64,000 bases of DNA. It comes from Ciona savignyi. Lineage: Eukaryota > Chordata > Ascidiacea > Phlebobranchia > Cionidae. The DNA lies in assembly GCA_000149265.1 (NCBI GenBank), contig CH002047.1, forward strand, positions 268,495 through 332,494. Reading direction: 5' to 3'. Made by a program: the position numbers and the translations under genes. Of this stretch, positions 47,110 to 57,964 are shown piece after piece (the first letter of the stretch is position 1; every line of letters starts with the position of its first letter). The notes beneath the pieces were generated by a model that saw nothing but the letters and a program-made list of their open reading frames with translations, was not told the DNA's origin and made no database searches.

Positions 47110-47669
47110 GTCGATTCCTATTGCGTTCAACAAATGGTGTATCGTGATGGGATGATGTCTTTAAATATTTGGGTTTGTTATGGAATGTTTTATTGTTAAT
47201 TGTGGTATATAGTTAGGTTTATAACATACACTCACAAGCTAGCAGGTTCGATGTTTGAAATCCTCGGTTTAAAGTATCCATTGTAAAATAGTAAAACCAA
47301 ACTAAATATTATTATGTGTAGCATAAAGCCAGTGCTGGTAAGCATTGTAGCATGGTAGCAGTATGGACACTTTAAGGTCAATGTTTATAGTTATTTAAGA
47401 GGGTTAGGTTAGCAGTTTATTAGTTGTAAAAGTTACCCTATGCTGTGGTTTAACCACAGAATACTAACATAATTGGACAGTTACAATGAGTTATATTTAT
47501 ACATGGTGTGTTTACAAAATAATAAGATGACATATTTGGCTTAAATAAATTATGTAGATGGTAAGATATTAAAACTACTTACCTTGTAGTAAGATTACAA
47601 GCGCACAGTGACAGTTGAACTATTTTTGTAATTAAACAAAAACACTAAACCAAGCTTTTGTTGTTGGGT
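47110..47669. other. End of module A (shared with 63145-63810)
   Basis: Noncoding text aligned with module B, including TTAATTGTGGTAT.TAGT and GTGGTTTAACCACAGAATAC. Similarity stops at GTTGTTGGGT (47669), where the second gypsy region begins. Confidence 0.6.
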
Positions 47670-47707
47670 ATGCTTACTCTAACTGCTAAGATTGGTAATT
47701 TAGGTAA

Positions 47708-47800
47708 ATAGTATTCTTGTGTTTTAACCACGTTGTGTTTAATCCATTATTTCGTTGTTCTTTTACTGTTTGCACGAATACAAGTGTAACATCTCTACAT
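47708..47800 (+). repeat. Gypsy 2 5' LTR remnant
   Basis: TTCTTGTGTTTTAACCA through ACATCTCTACA, ending in CA one base before TGGTGACACTGATTCC. Only the 3' part of the LTR appears to be present. The same text in reverse complement lies at 57488-57573. Confidence 0.7.
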
Positions 47801-47978
47801 TGGTGACACTGATTCCAAGAAAAGTAATTTCTTGGAGAATACGCAAAGCAAAGTATGGAAAATCAAGACGCAGTCCCGCAGAATACTGTTTCTCTAAAGC
47901 TGCCTACGTTTGGGAGTGCACAACCACGTGTGTGGTTTCAGCAGTCAGAGGCACAGTTTGCATTAAGGGAAATTACCA

Positions 47979-48457
47979 GCGATTCTATTTGAATAAGGCA
48001 AGAGAATTTTTTCCTTGCTTTATTCATTAGGTGAACGGTGCATAAATTCACTCTGCCCTGTTGTTCACGTTACTTCGGTAAGGTGCAACTCGAAGGGCTA
48101 GGTATGAGCTGCGGAATCGCATCACCCTGTGGTAGTGCGGTTAACCAGCGCTGCCTCCAGCTAACCACTGGAGGGCGTGAATTTAGGTGTCGGGATACCT
48201 TAAGCAATAGAACCCCTCCCTACGTGGCTTGCACGCTGTGGAGAGATGCCTGCGAAGGGCGTCTTTTCCAGCACCCACATCCTAGGGATACCCAGCCCCC
48301 CCTCCCTACGTGGCTTGCACGCTGTGGAGAGATGCCTGCGAAAGGTGTCTCTATACAGCAACCACATACTAGGGAAACCTCCCCCAGTGGATTAATTTCC
48401 ACATTGCACGAGGGGATCGGCCTAAGGCCACCAACTCGCACTAAGTGCACAATTTTG

Positions 48458-48498
<41 letters not shown>
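47979..48498 (+). mobile_element. Unrecognised poly(A)-tailed retroelement, 0.5 kb
   Basis: Ends in 36 A residues (48462-48497) and interrupts gag, so it was reverse transcribed and inserted. It contains a tRNA-like stretch (GGTAGTGCGGTTAACCAGCG as possible A box near 48131, and a weak B box near 48176), a direct duplication of about 75 bases (TACGTGGCTTGCACGCTGTG at 48221 and 48307), and near its left end an inverted pair GAATAAGGCAAG / CTTGCTTTATTC. Likely a SINE family distinct from the other three. No target duplication defined. Confidence 0.7.
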
Positions 48499-48499
<1 letters not shown>

Positions 48500-48771
48500 C
48501 AAGTACTACTACATAGTTTCATCCTTGGATCAGCAAACAGCAAGTCGACTATTAGATTTACTTAAAGAGCCTCCTCCACAACTAGAGAAGTATCAGACAA
48601 TTAAGCAAAGATTGATCAGCACGTTTTGTGCTTCCGAGCAAGAGAGAGCAGCAAAACTTTTGAAGATTACCGAGCTCGGTGATCGCTCACCATCGGAGTT
48701 AATGGACGAAATGCTATCGCTCATGTCTGGTCATACTCCGTGCTTCCTCTTTTAGTATTTATTTTTTTTCC

Positions 48772-49061
48772 GGCCCGGTAGCCCAGGGGTTAAGTGCGTC
48801 GCCTTTCAATCGAAAGGTTGCAGGTGCGAAACTGGTCGCTAGCTAGTCGGTTGTGTCCTTGGGCAAGGCACTTTACGGACATTGCCTGAACCCAGCGGAT
48901 TAATGGGTTCTACCAAATTGAAGGAACGTGTCTATCATATACAACACACTGAAATAGCTCCGGTAACCCGACGGTGGGCGCGAGGTGATCTGACGATTGC
49001 CCGTGTATTAACCCCCTAGGTTTTTCCATTCACGGGGATAAACATGAATATCCTATATCCT
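48772..49061 (+). mobile_element. tRNA-derived SINE, best-preserved copy
   Basis: Plus-strand, full order: CGGCCCGGTAGCCCAGGGGT (head with A box), GGTTGCAGGTGCGAAAC (B box), body, and short tail ATATCCTATATCC. This is the clearest copy for defining the family. It interrupts gag between 48755 and 49062. Confidence 0.9.
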
Positions 49062-49279
49062 TCTTCAAAATATGCCTAAAGAAATAAGAATTATCCTGGC
49101 CAAAGAGAACTTTGATAACCCAAGGGCGCTAGCACAGCGTGCTGACATTTTATGGCAAGCAAGAAACAGCATGTCATGCACAATTGCGAAAGTTCGAAGA
49201 CATTACAAAGCGAACCCAGCCCAGCTAAACCTCAAGGACTATGTTTCTACCATCATCGATTTGGTGACCGAGCACACAA

Positions 49280-50371
49280 ATGCCAACAATCGTGCACTTA
49301 ACAGCTTCGGCGGCCGGCAAGCAACAAAACCTATTCTATATTCGTGATCGGCGATCAAACCAGAGATTTCTGGTTGACACTGGAGCTGAAATCAGTGTTT
49401 ATCCGGTTTCAACAATGCAACGCCGACAGCAAGCGTGTGGACAAACACTGATTGCAGCTAACGGAAGCAGCATCAAGACCTACAGCACAACAACAATCAA
49501 GCTGGATTTGGCACCTGAACAATTTCAATGGAAGTTTACCTTGGCAGACGTGTCAAGGCCTCTTTTAGGAGCTAATTTTTTGCGCGCTCATTCACTTATG
49601 GTGGATTTAAAGCACAATTGCCTGCTACACACGCAATCATTCTCCAGCATTCCAATCCGCAATTCCAACCAACCAGCGCTGCAGCTAAATGCAATCAACG
49701 CAAGCAGCAACATTTACGCACAACTACTAGCAACATTCCCTATCATAAAAACGCCGAAGTTCGACACTTCAACACCAAAGCATCATGTGGAACATTTTAT
49801 TACGACCATTGGGCCTCCTGTACATGCAAGAGCCTGCCGCTTGTCACCGGAGAAGCTCGAAATAGCTAAAGCAGAGTTTGCAAAGATGTTAAAACTGGGA
49901 ATTGTACGAAGATCGTCGAGTCCATGGTCATCGCCCCTTCACATGGTACCAAAAGCTTCAGGTGAGTGGGGACCATGCGGTGACTATCGACGTTTAAACG
50001 CTACTACGCAAGCCGACCGCTATAGCATACCGCACGTTCAGGACTTTTCATCCCGCCTTGCTGAATCAGTAGTTTTTTCAAAAATAGATTTGGTGCGAAG
50101 CTATCACCAAGTCCCGGTTGCACAAGATGACATTGCAAAGACAGCTGTTATAACCCCGTTTGGGTTATATGAATACCTTCGAATGCCATTTGGGTTGAAA
50201 AGTGCAGCTCAGACTTTTCAACGGTTAATGGACACCGTCTGTCAATCACTAGATTTTGCCTTCGTGTATTTAGACGATGTTCTAGTTGCAAGCATCTCAC
50301 AAAAGCAACATCGTTTGCATCTCATGCAGCTCTTTCAGCGACTTGCGGACAACGAGCTGGTAATAAAATGA
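49280..50371 (+). pseudogene. Gypsy 2 pol: protease and reverse transcriptase
   Basis: Protease VDTGAE (about 49373), flap-like GSSIKTYS and LLGANFLRAH; reverse transcriptase IVRRSSSPWSSPLHMVPK, GDYRRLN, SKIDLVRSYHQVPV and catalytic FVYLDDVLVA (YLDD at about 50266-50277). One uninterrupted frame of 363 residues, then a stop at 50369 where about ten residues of the thumb appear deleted. Confidence 0.92.
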
Positions 50372-51161
50372 GAGATTTTCTAGGCCATAAAGTGAATCCA
50401 AGTGGTGTGCAACCCTTGCCAGCTAAAGTGTCAGATATCCGACGTTTTCCACCGCCAGCCAACGTCAAAGGCCTTCAACAGTTCGCTGGAATGATCAACT
50501 TTTATTACAGATTCCTGCCATCGGCGGCTAGAATTATGTCACCGACTTATAAAGTGTTGGCTTCGAAACGTCCCAAATTGGAATGGTCGGAAGAATTGCA
50601 CGTCGCTTTTGAAGAAGCAAAACTTGCCCTGGAACGCGCAACTGTATTGAGCCACCCGCACCAGCAAGGACCTACTGCTTTAACGATCGACGCTTTAGAC
50701 AAGGCCGTTGGCGCAGTATTGGTTGGCGCAGTATTGGAGCAACACATTCAAGGTTCGTGACGGCAACTTGCATTTTTCAGTCGACATTTAAGACCAGCGG
50801 AAATAAAATATAGCACGTTCGATCGCGAACTGCTGGCATTGTATTTGGCAGTTCGACATTTTTGGTATTTTCTAGAAGGCAGAGTTTTCACTGCATACAC
50901 AGACCACAAACCTTTAACTTTTGCATTCCGGAAAGTTTCAGATCCATGGTCAGCTAGGCAGCAGCGGCACTTAACTGACATCTCTGAATTGAAGGCAAGC
51001 GGAACATCGTCGCTGATGCACTATATCCCGTTCGTATGTCGGGGCAGTTAATCAAGATATGCTCGGCATGCTTATGGCACAGCTGTTTCACAATTAAAAC
51101 TTGAAGACGTTGCATTTGCGCCGTCCGGTAGAACTATTTTGTGTGACACCTCCACTGGGAC
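50368..51161 (+). pseudogene. Gypsy 2 pol: thumb and RNase H
   Basis: Continues as FLGHKVNPSGVQPLP, FAGMINFYYRFLPSAA, then RNase H with DALDKAVGAVL (a seven-residue stretch VGAVL.GAVL is doubled), STFDRELLALYLAVRHF and YTDHKPLTFAF. Stop at 50758 and later shifts. Cut at 51161 by the hAT element. Confidence 0.88.
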
Positions 51162-51169
51162 CCCGCGAC

Positions 51170-52251
51170 TAGAGCTGGGCGTAATTACGAAATTACGTTC
51201 AGTTACGTAATTACGGACGTCGGAATTACGTTACCTAAGTCAAATCAAAATTACGTAATTACGCATCTGTCCGTAATTATTAAAACGGGAATTGATGATC
51301 GTTGTAAATATACTGTCTATGCAATTTCTTGTTTAAGTCTTAGCAAGAAAAATTGTTCGTTTATTTTTGTTCGAGTTAGGGCTGTGCGAAGTTAATGGTT
51401 AACCGGTTAATCGACGTGGACGTCACAGTTAACCGTCAATGAAATCAATAAATGGTTAACCGACTGTGTTCGTTTTTCACGCATACAACAGCGTATGATA
51501 ACAATACACGTTATGGGGTGGTTGTTCTTTTTTAAAGACCGCGCGGTTGACTTTCAGTGGGCCTACTATTAGTGATGGGACGAGCAAAGGTAGAGGCCCC
51601 GCGTTTGTATCGAGTTGCTAACGATGGCTAACCGTATCTTTTCGCGTTGCTAACTGAAACTTGTCGTGTTGCTAACCGTTTCTCGTCACAGTGTTTATTA
51701 CTTTGATCGGCGGTATGACCTAGGGTCACGTCGACCTAGTTTCAATACAGGACCACTGACGCACTCCCGCGTGCGTTTTTTCCTAGGATCTTCCCATTAT
51801 TAAGTACTAGCGAGAGAGAACACTTGGCTAAAAATCAGTTCAACCGTTATAAGTATTTTCACAGATCTAGTTCGATTAATATAGTTCGAACCACCGGTAA
51901 GAATAATCAAAATCGCGTTAAATACACGTGATCTTGGATTCGCGCCAATTTCCTTATCCGTAATCAGCGCGACAAGACAAAGGGCAACGCCGCCACGATC
52001 TGCGGTTTGTTTACTTGTGAATTTGTTTTAACGCAGGACGAACGAACCGTTTAGTTTAAACTTTAAAGTCTCTGAAGTTAAGTTTAAAATTTCATTTTTT
52101 TATCTACCATCAAAATGCATCCAAAAACACGATGATTTTTGGCTGTTTTTAAAATAACGATGACGTCATAAAAATTATAAAAATTACGGAATTACGTAAC
52201 TGAGTTGGCGTAATTCCGTAATACAACTTTGATCAATTACGCCCAGCTCTA
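51170..52251. mobile_element. hAT-type element, 1082 bp, inserted in gypsy 2 pol
   Basis: Terminal inverted repeat TAGAGCTGGGCGTAATT at both ends, flanked by identical 8-base duplications CCCGCGAC (51162-51169 and 52252-52259). Subterminal regions are packed with AATTACG/CGTAATT steps. No transposase ORF. Inside, from 51377, TAGGGCTGTGCGAAGTTAAT and GGTTAACCGGTTAATCG resemble the end of another hAT family, suggesting nesting. Confidence 0.95.
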
Positions 52252-52479
52252 CCCGCGACCAATTATTCCAAAAACATGGCAAAGAAAAGTTTTTGACTTG
52301 GTGCACACGCTTGCTCATCCATCAATTCGCACTACGCAAAAGCTTCTGTCGTCAAAGTTCGTCTGGCACGGACTGAACACGCAAGTACGTACGTGGGCCA
52401 AACAGTGCTTGGCCTGTCAGAAAGCAAAAATACATCGACATACTCGTGCTCCGCTGCAACACTATTACAACCCGATTTT
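52252..52479 (+). pseudogene. Gypsy 2 integrase, zinc domain piece
   Basis: IIPKTWQRKVFDLVHTLAHP, then QKLLSSKFVWHGLN and CLACQKAKIHRH form the HHCC integrase zinc domain. It is cut at 52479 by a LINE and resumes at 56701. Confidence 0.88.
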
Positions 52480-53772
52480 TTTTTTATTTAATTTTTTATA
52501 TTAAAACTGCACGCACAAAAAACAGGGAAACAAGTCAAGTCAAAAAGCAAAGGGTTGCTATTTCAGGATAGAGCCCCATTTAATGGCATGTTGTGTAATC
52601 TTATTTTTCTTCTTCGCTATTTCAAATTCTGCCGTTTGAATTTTCATACATTCTTTAACAAAGGCAGCAATCTTAGGTAAGCAGTTTGAAACACGTGATC
52701 GATATATACAAAAACGAGCACAAAGTAAAAGGCAGCAAATAAGAGGGTTATTTTCTATTCCAAATAAAAAATGTTCCATGCGACATAAAAAAAGAATTCT
52801 AAGTTTAGAACTTATCCAATCTACAACATCATTCCAAAAAAGCTTTAAGTTCATTGTACTGATAATAATCCAAATTGTATGTCGGGATTTCGTACTCGTT
52901 TTTTATTTCATTATAACTTCTGTATCTATTCGATTCATCAAGGAGGTGGTGGTAAGACAGAACTCCATGTGCCGCAAATCGCTCTATGAGACAGGCTCGT
53001 TTTTTTGTTTTAACATTGGTGTTCAGCCAGAGAGCTTGCGTATCGGCTTGGTAACTCGTAGAAAGTTCCTTCTTGAACAGTTGTCTGAGTGCAATTACCG
53101 TCTTGTGTAATGCCCGGATCGGATATAGTCTTTCAAGTTCAGCCGACGAGTCTCGGATATCAGACTGTAACGCGGTGTTTAAAATATTTTTGTTCGCGTA
53201 AATACTTGGGATGTATTTCCTTATTCCTTGAATACTCGGAGTAGTGACGGCCACATTCCTTTGTAAAACTCTATCGAAAATCCATCATTACCAGGACTTC
53301 TATTATTTGACATTGAGTTGATAGCGACAAGACATTCTTCTTCGGTAATTTCAGATTCTAAAGTACCCGCTTGGTCATTGCTAAGGCGTGGTACATTAAG
53401 GGACGCTAAATGTGTTGCCGTTGCATCGGGTGGTTTACAGGTTAAGTCTTCTTTATAGAGTGTGGTATAAAAGGCAGTAATTTCGTGCAATATATCTGCT
53501 TCGTTGGTTAAAATTGCGTCGTCGGTTTTCAGTCGAGAAATCGTTCCTTTTGCACCGTGTATTTTTTCAAGGTTAAGGAAATATTTAGTACATTTCTCTC
53601 CACTTTCGACCCACCGGGTTCGACTTCTTATGATAGCGCCTGCAGTTCTTTTATCAACGTGGGCGGTTAGCTCGTTTTTATGGACATTTAGGTTTTCTAA
53701 GAGATCGGGCTTGGGGGAATTACCCTCCGAAGCTATTTTCAGCTCTATAGTTTGAATAGCTGTTTCTAATTG
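52480..53772 (-). mobile_element. L1/Tx1-like LINE 2, 5'-truncated and internally deleted
   Basis: Flanked by 13-base duplications ACAACCCGATTTT (52467-52479 and 56688-56700) with its poly(A) end at 52480. The minus strand shows pre-RT and early RT sequence (RWVESGEKCTKYFLNLEK, SNNRSPGNDGFSIEFYKGMW near 53330-53250), then jumps to a C-terminal part (52829-53230) with the RT palm missing. Its last 28 bases are at 56660-56687, beyond a second LINE inserted at 53786. Confidence 0.85.
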
Positions 53773-53786
53773 TTTTTGAACAGCTT

Positions 53787-56645
53787 TTTTTTTTTTTTTA
53801 TATTAATTTCGCGATAAAATACATGGGTACACATCAAAGGAAAACAAGAAGAACGTACAACTTTATCAAATTTTTACTTAAAACTGGGTACCCAGGCGTA
53901 TTGCATAAAAAGCGTAATGTAATACATTTGCGAGAGCACACGTATTAGTATAATATTTTGGAATAAATTTACTGTTGTTGATAATTATTTCCCCCATTTT
54001 TTTGATATGGATCGCTCATAGAGATAATTAGGATTTTGTTATTACGCATATTGTATATTGTATATTAATAGTGTAGTTCATATTTAAGTATAACATTTCA
54101 ATAGACCATAGGTGAGGTTACTTAGAGTATTGCCATATTAGAGGGGTAGGAAATTTAGAAGAAGAAAAGTTGAGGGGGTTCTTTTTGGTGAATTTCTCGT
54201 AAGTTAAAACGTTCTCTCGCAAGTTCGTCGCCCATTCGATTGCGTTCTTTTTGAAGAAATTTTTTGATTTTGGTGTTAATCACCCAGAGTATTTTACGCG
54301 TGAAGTTGTTGTTATTCCATATATATTCATTTTTAATATCCAATAGTGTTTTCATTTTTATTATTTCGTTTTTTAGATAATTAGCGAGTTTTAGTGCAAT
54401 AATATTTGTTGTATTGTTATATAGTATTATTTCTTCGTTTAGCGTTATTTTATCTTTGCACATCTGGTTATGGATTTGTTCGACTCGCTTTTTAACTATA
54501 TTTATTACTGCGCATTCTATTAAAATATGGTTAATATTGTCCATCGGAAATTTACAAAATTTACAATTGGTAATCGTTATTTGCCCGTTTTTATGAATTC
54601 TATTGGTATGGGTTTTTATCCAGTCTCCTAAGAAAAACGCTTTATGCGCGATTTTGTAGCTCAAATCCCTATCTATATTATTGAAGAAAAATTTATGTCC
54701 TTTATTTTTTAGCGTTATCTGTTGCCACGAAATAATTTTGTTGTTGAGCTTAATTTCTTTTGCGGTCGATTTTTCCTTTATTAATATCTCGTAGATTGGT
54801 TTTAGTTTGGAAGTTGGCCAATCGTAATTTTGGTGGCTCATGATTCTGGCGATTCGTTTGAGTTGTAGATAGATGGTTTCCGGTTCGCTGGCGTTGGGGC
54901 GTAGGTTCGTGTAGAGCTTTGGGTTTATTAATTTTAATGTCGACGCTAGATTATAGCGAATCCATTCATGCCATGGTGATTTTATCTCTGTTAGGTTAAC
55001 GATTGTGAAAAGTCGGGTAGCTCGCGCTGCTTCTATTTTAATTTGGATATCGGGTACGTTTAGTCCTCCGTCGCACGTTGGCGCTATTAATGTTTTTCTC
55101 GATATTTTTTCTATATTGCTTGGGTGCCAAATGAATTTGAATATATAGGTATTAATTTGTTTAATTATTGACTTGGGAATTATTATATATTTTGCTATGT
55201 TTAAAATTTGCGGGATAAAAAGCGCGTTTATTATCATTACTCTTCCTTTTAAGGTTAAATTCCTCTCTCTATGTTTATAGAATAGGGTTTTAATAACTTG
55301 CATTATTTTATCCAAGTTATCGCTTGTACACGTGGCGGAGAGGCTTACGTTGAGGCCAAGTATTTTTAACTTGTCGCTAATTATGTTATTTCCAAATTTG
55401 GTTTTCGCAAGTTCTATGAGTTGAGAGTCGTTAGAGATTATTTGCGTTTTATTAGCGTTGATTTTTTGACCGGAGATTAATTCGTATCTTTTTAGTTCGT
55501 TCAATGCTTCTTTTAAAGATTCCTTATTTGCTAAGAAGAGCGTGAGGTCATCGGCATATTGTTCGATCTTGATTTCCGTCGGGCCTAGTTTTATTCCTTT
55601 GATATTTGGATTCTTGTTAATTTTTCTTGTTAAGGTTTCTACACCGAGTAGAAAAAGGAGCATGCTGCAAGAGCATCCCTGGCGGATTCCGCGTTTGATA
55701 GTTACTGGTCGAGTGAGGGCGCCGTTTACTAAAATTTGACTATTTATCTCTGTATATAGGATTTTTAACCAAGTGATGAGCGTCGAGGGGAGTTTAAGTT
55801 TTACCAATATTGCGTTAATGAATGCGTGACTTACGCGGTCGAATGCTTTTTCAAAATCTACTGCTACTATTGATGTTTGCTTGTTAAATTTCTTTGCCGA
55901 TTCTATTATTGCAGTTACGTTATATAGCGCGTGGTCTAGTGTTCTACCTTTTAGTCCGCATTTTTGATTTATACTAATTATTTCGTTCATAATTCCTTCG
56001 CATCTTTTAGTTATTATTCCGCTGAGTATTTTATAGTCCGTATTTAATAAGGATATGGGACGCCAATTTTTTATTTCCGATTTATCTCCTTTGCGTTTAT
56101 AGATTAATTTTATTATGGCGGTTCTCATTGTATTTGACATTATTTTTTTTATTAATATATTATTATATAGTTCTTCCAAATCATATTTCATATATTGCCA
56201 TAATTTTTTATACACTTTTAACGTAATTCCGTCGCTACCCGGAGAGCTATCATTATTCATTTTATCTATTACCGCTTTTATTTCTTCCGTGGTTATTGGT
56301 TGCGTTAGTTTACGGTGATCATTCTCGTTAATTTCTATAGGCGTTATGTCTTTAAGGTATTCCGAATAGTTTATTTTGGGGTCTTCGATGGACCAGAGAT
56401 TGCAATAGAATTGATGGACAGCGTTAATTGTGTCGTCTGGCGTTGTGGTAAGGTTTCCGTTCGACTGTTTTACTTGGTAAATTCGGTCGCGATTTTGGTT
56501 GCGTTTTTCGATATTAAAGAATGATTTCGAGGGCGATTCTTCGTTTTCTATTGGTTTTATCTTAGCACGAGTGAGCGCTCCTTGATGCTTTTTATCTTCG
56601 TATGATTGAACATTGCGTTTTATCTGCTCTATTTCATTAATTATC
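53787..56645 (-). mobile_element. L1/Tx1-like LINE 1, 5'-truncated, nested in LINE 2
   Basis: Identical 14-base duplications TTTTTGAACAGCTT flank it at 53773-53786 and 56646-56659. A poly(A) run (T on the plus strand) at 53787-53800 marks the 3' end, with a 3' UTR to 54154. Total 2.86 kb. 5' truncation at 56645 is inside ORF2, as is common for LINE insertions. Confidence 0.95.
54155..56645 (-). CDS. LINE ORF2 C-terminal 830 residues, uninterrupted
   Basis: The frame is open from the 5' truncation to its stop at 54155, so the Met at 56260 is not a real start. Reverse transcriptase blocks: SSPGSDGITLKVYKKLW, NWRPISLLNTDYKILSGIIT, AVDFEKAFDRVSHAF, KRGIRQGCSCSMLLF and catalytic QYADDLTLFL (YADD). 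After the thumb (NLTLKGRVMIINALFIPQIL) comes a long C-terminal region with a CCHC knuckle CKFCKFPMDNINHILIEC. This layout is L1/Tx1-clade. No nonsense or frame shift in 2.49 kb, unlike every other element here. Not autonomous, because the endonuclease part is missing. Confidence 0.93.
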
Positions 56646-56700
56646 TTTTTGAACAGCTTCGTGTTTTCTGCGCTGCACGGTGCAAGAACAACCCGATTTT

Positions 56701-57200
56701 AACATATTAACATTGACATTGTCGGACCGCTTGCGCCATCTCGCGGCAATAGATATATGTTTACCTTTGTTGATCGATTTAGCAGGTGGCCGGAAGCAAT
56801 CCCCATCCCAGATGCGACCACAGAGACTTGTGCTCGAGCACTTATATTTCACTGGGTCGCTCGATATGGTGTACCAACCGAGATCTCTTCAGATAGAGGA
56901 GCACAATTCACGTCGCAACTTTAGACAACAGTTACCCAGTTAATTGGTATCAAACAAAACTGCAACTCAGCATTTCACGCTCAAGCGAACGGTTTGGTTA
57001 AACGGTTCCATAGACACCTTAAGAGCTAACTAATGGCCCGGATAAACAACCCTAATTAGATAGACGAGCTGCCGTGGGTTCTGTTAGGAATTCGAACCAT
57101 ACCAATAGATGATCTCAAAAAGACTAGTGCAGAATTGTTGTATGGAACCACAATTACGCTACCTGGCAATTTTCCGAGTGCAATACGTAATGCCGCTAAA
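56701..57200 (+). pseudogene. Gypsy 2 integrase core, decayed
   Basis: Resumes after the LINEs: NIDIVGPLAPS (first Asp, about 56714-56746), FVDRFSRWPEAIPIP, ISSDRGAQFTSQL (second Asp) followed by TAG, then HAQANGLVKRFHRHLK, where the third acidic residue expected after NG is Val-Lys rather than a Glu. Further stops follow; ELPWVLLGIRT and SAELLYGTTI close the core. Catalytically dead. Confidence 0.88.
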
Positions 57201-57224
57201 CCATTAGAATTTCTACGTTCATTA

Positions 57225-57573
57225 CGCTCTAGTTCTGGAGGCTCTTCAAGTAAATCTAATAGTCGGCTTGCTGTTTGCTGATCCAAGGATGAAACTACGT
57301 AGTAGTACTTGGTTTGATTGCTAGTAATTTTCCTCAAGGCAAACTGTGCCTACTGCTGAAACCACACACGTGGTTGTGCACTTCAAAACGTAGGCAGCTT
57401 TACAGAGACAGTATTCTGCGTGACTGCGTCTTGATTTTCTATAATTTGCTTTGCGTATTCTCCAAGAAATTATTTTTCTTGGAATAGGGGTCACCAATGT
57501 AGAGATGTTACTTGTACTCGTGCCAACAGTAAAAGAACAACGAAATAATGGATTAAATACAAATGGTTAAAAC
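57225..57573 (-). repeat. Inverted copy of gypsy 2 5' end (LTR end, primer site, gag start)
   Basis: On the minus strand this reads LTR end, TGGTGACCCC, gag start region and SSLDQQTASRLLDLLEEPPE, without the poly(A) SINE that splits the plus-strand gag. It therefore preserves the pre-insertion form of gag. It faces the plus-strand copy across 9.3 kb. Confidence 0.88.
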
Positions 57574-57669
57574 ACAAGAAAATGGCAAGGCCTGCTTCGG
57601 TTTATTGACCAGGACGTAGACAGATCGCTACAGGCTAATGTACTAAATTTATCCATCTAACTGCATAGC

Positions 57670-57900
57670 TTGATGGATTATTGCGTTACCTTTTAGCCGA
57701 AAGGTTGCAGGTACAAAACTGGTCACTAGCTAGTTGTTTGTGTCCTTTGGACACTGCCTAAACCCAGTGAATTAATGGGTTCTACCAAATTGAAGGAACG
57801 TGTCTATCATACACAACACACTGCAATAGCTCAGACAATGAGCGCGAGGTGATCTGACGATTACTTGTGTGTTAACCCCTTGGTCCTATCTTATCCTATC
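57670..57900 (+). mobile_element. tRNA-derived SINE, plus-strand copy
   Basis: Head is damaged (TTGCGTTACCTTTTAGCCGA), B box GGTTGCAGGTACAAAAC, body to GAGCGCGAGGTGATCTGACG, and tail TATCTTATCCTATCC. Some internal deletions. It lies just before exon B1. Confidence 0.82.
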
Positions 57901-57964
57901 CGCTTGTATATTATACAAAGTTGTTATTTATTAGAAATTGCTGGCAAACAACCTTTTATTCTAG

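Larger units (their letters stand above)
47854..49347 (+). pseudogene. Gypsy 2 gag in three pieces
   Basis: Starts MENQDAVPQNTVSLKLPTFG at 47854. A poly(A) SINE cuts it at about 47978; it resumes at 48499 (DQQTASRLLDLLKEPP at 48528 onward), is cut again by a tRNA SINE at about 48756, and resumes with PKEIRIILAKENF at 49072. A zinc-knuckle-like LCFYHHRFGDRAHKC lies at about 49240-49284 in a different frame from the preceding piece, so a frame shift is also present. The motif is the same type as in gypsy 1. Confidence 0.85.
47708..57573 (+). mobile_element. Ty3/gypsy retrotransposon 2 with nested insertions
   Basis: A plus-strand gypsy element whose pieces, in order, are LTR end and primer site (47708-47816), gag (47854-47978, 48499-48755, 49062-49347), protease-RT (49280-50371), RNase H (50368-51161) and integrase (52252-52479, 56701-57200). 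It is interrupted by a poly(A) SINE, a tRNA SINE, a hAT element and two nested LINEs. From about 57225 to 57573 the sequence is an inverted copy of its own LTR-end/gag start. No intact LTR pair or target duplication was found. Family signatures differ from gypsy 1 (YLDD rather than YIDD). Confidence 0.9.

Noticed and set aside
48038-48463. ORF inside the poly(A) insert with repeated GDACEG/RGEMPAKG-like peptide
   Set aside because: The repetition is from the 75-base duplication in a SINE-like element; no start context or similarity.
52778-53110. Plus-strand 110-residue ORF
   Set aside because: Antisense of the LINE 2 C-terminal region.
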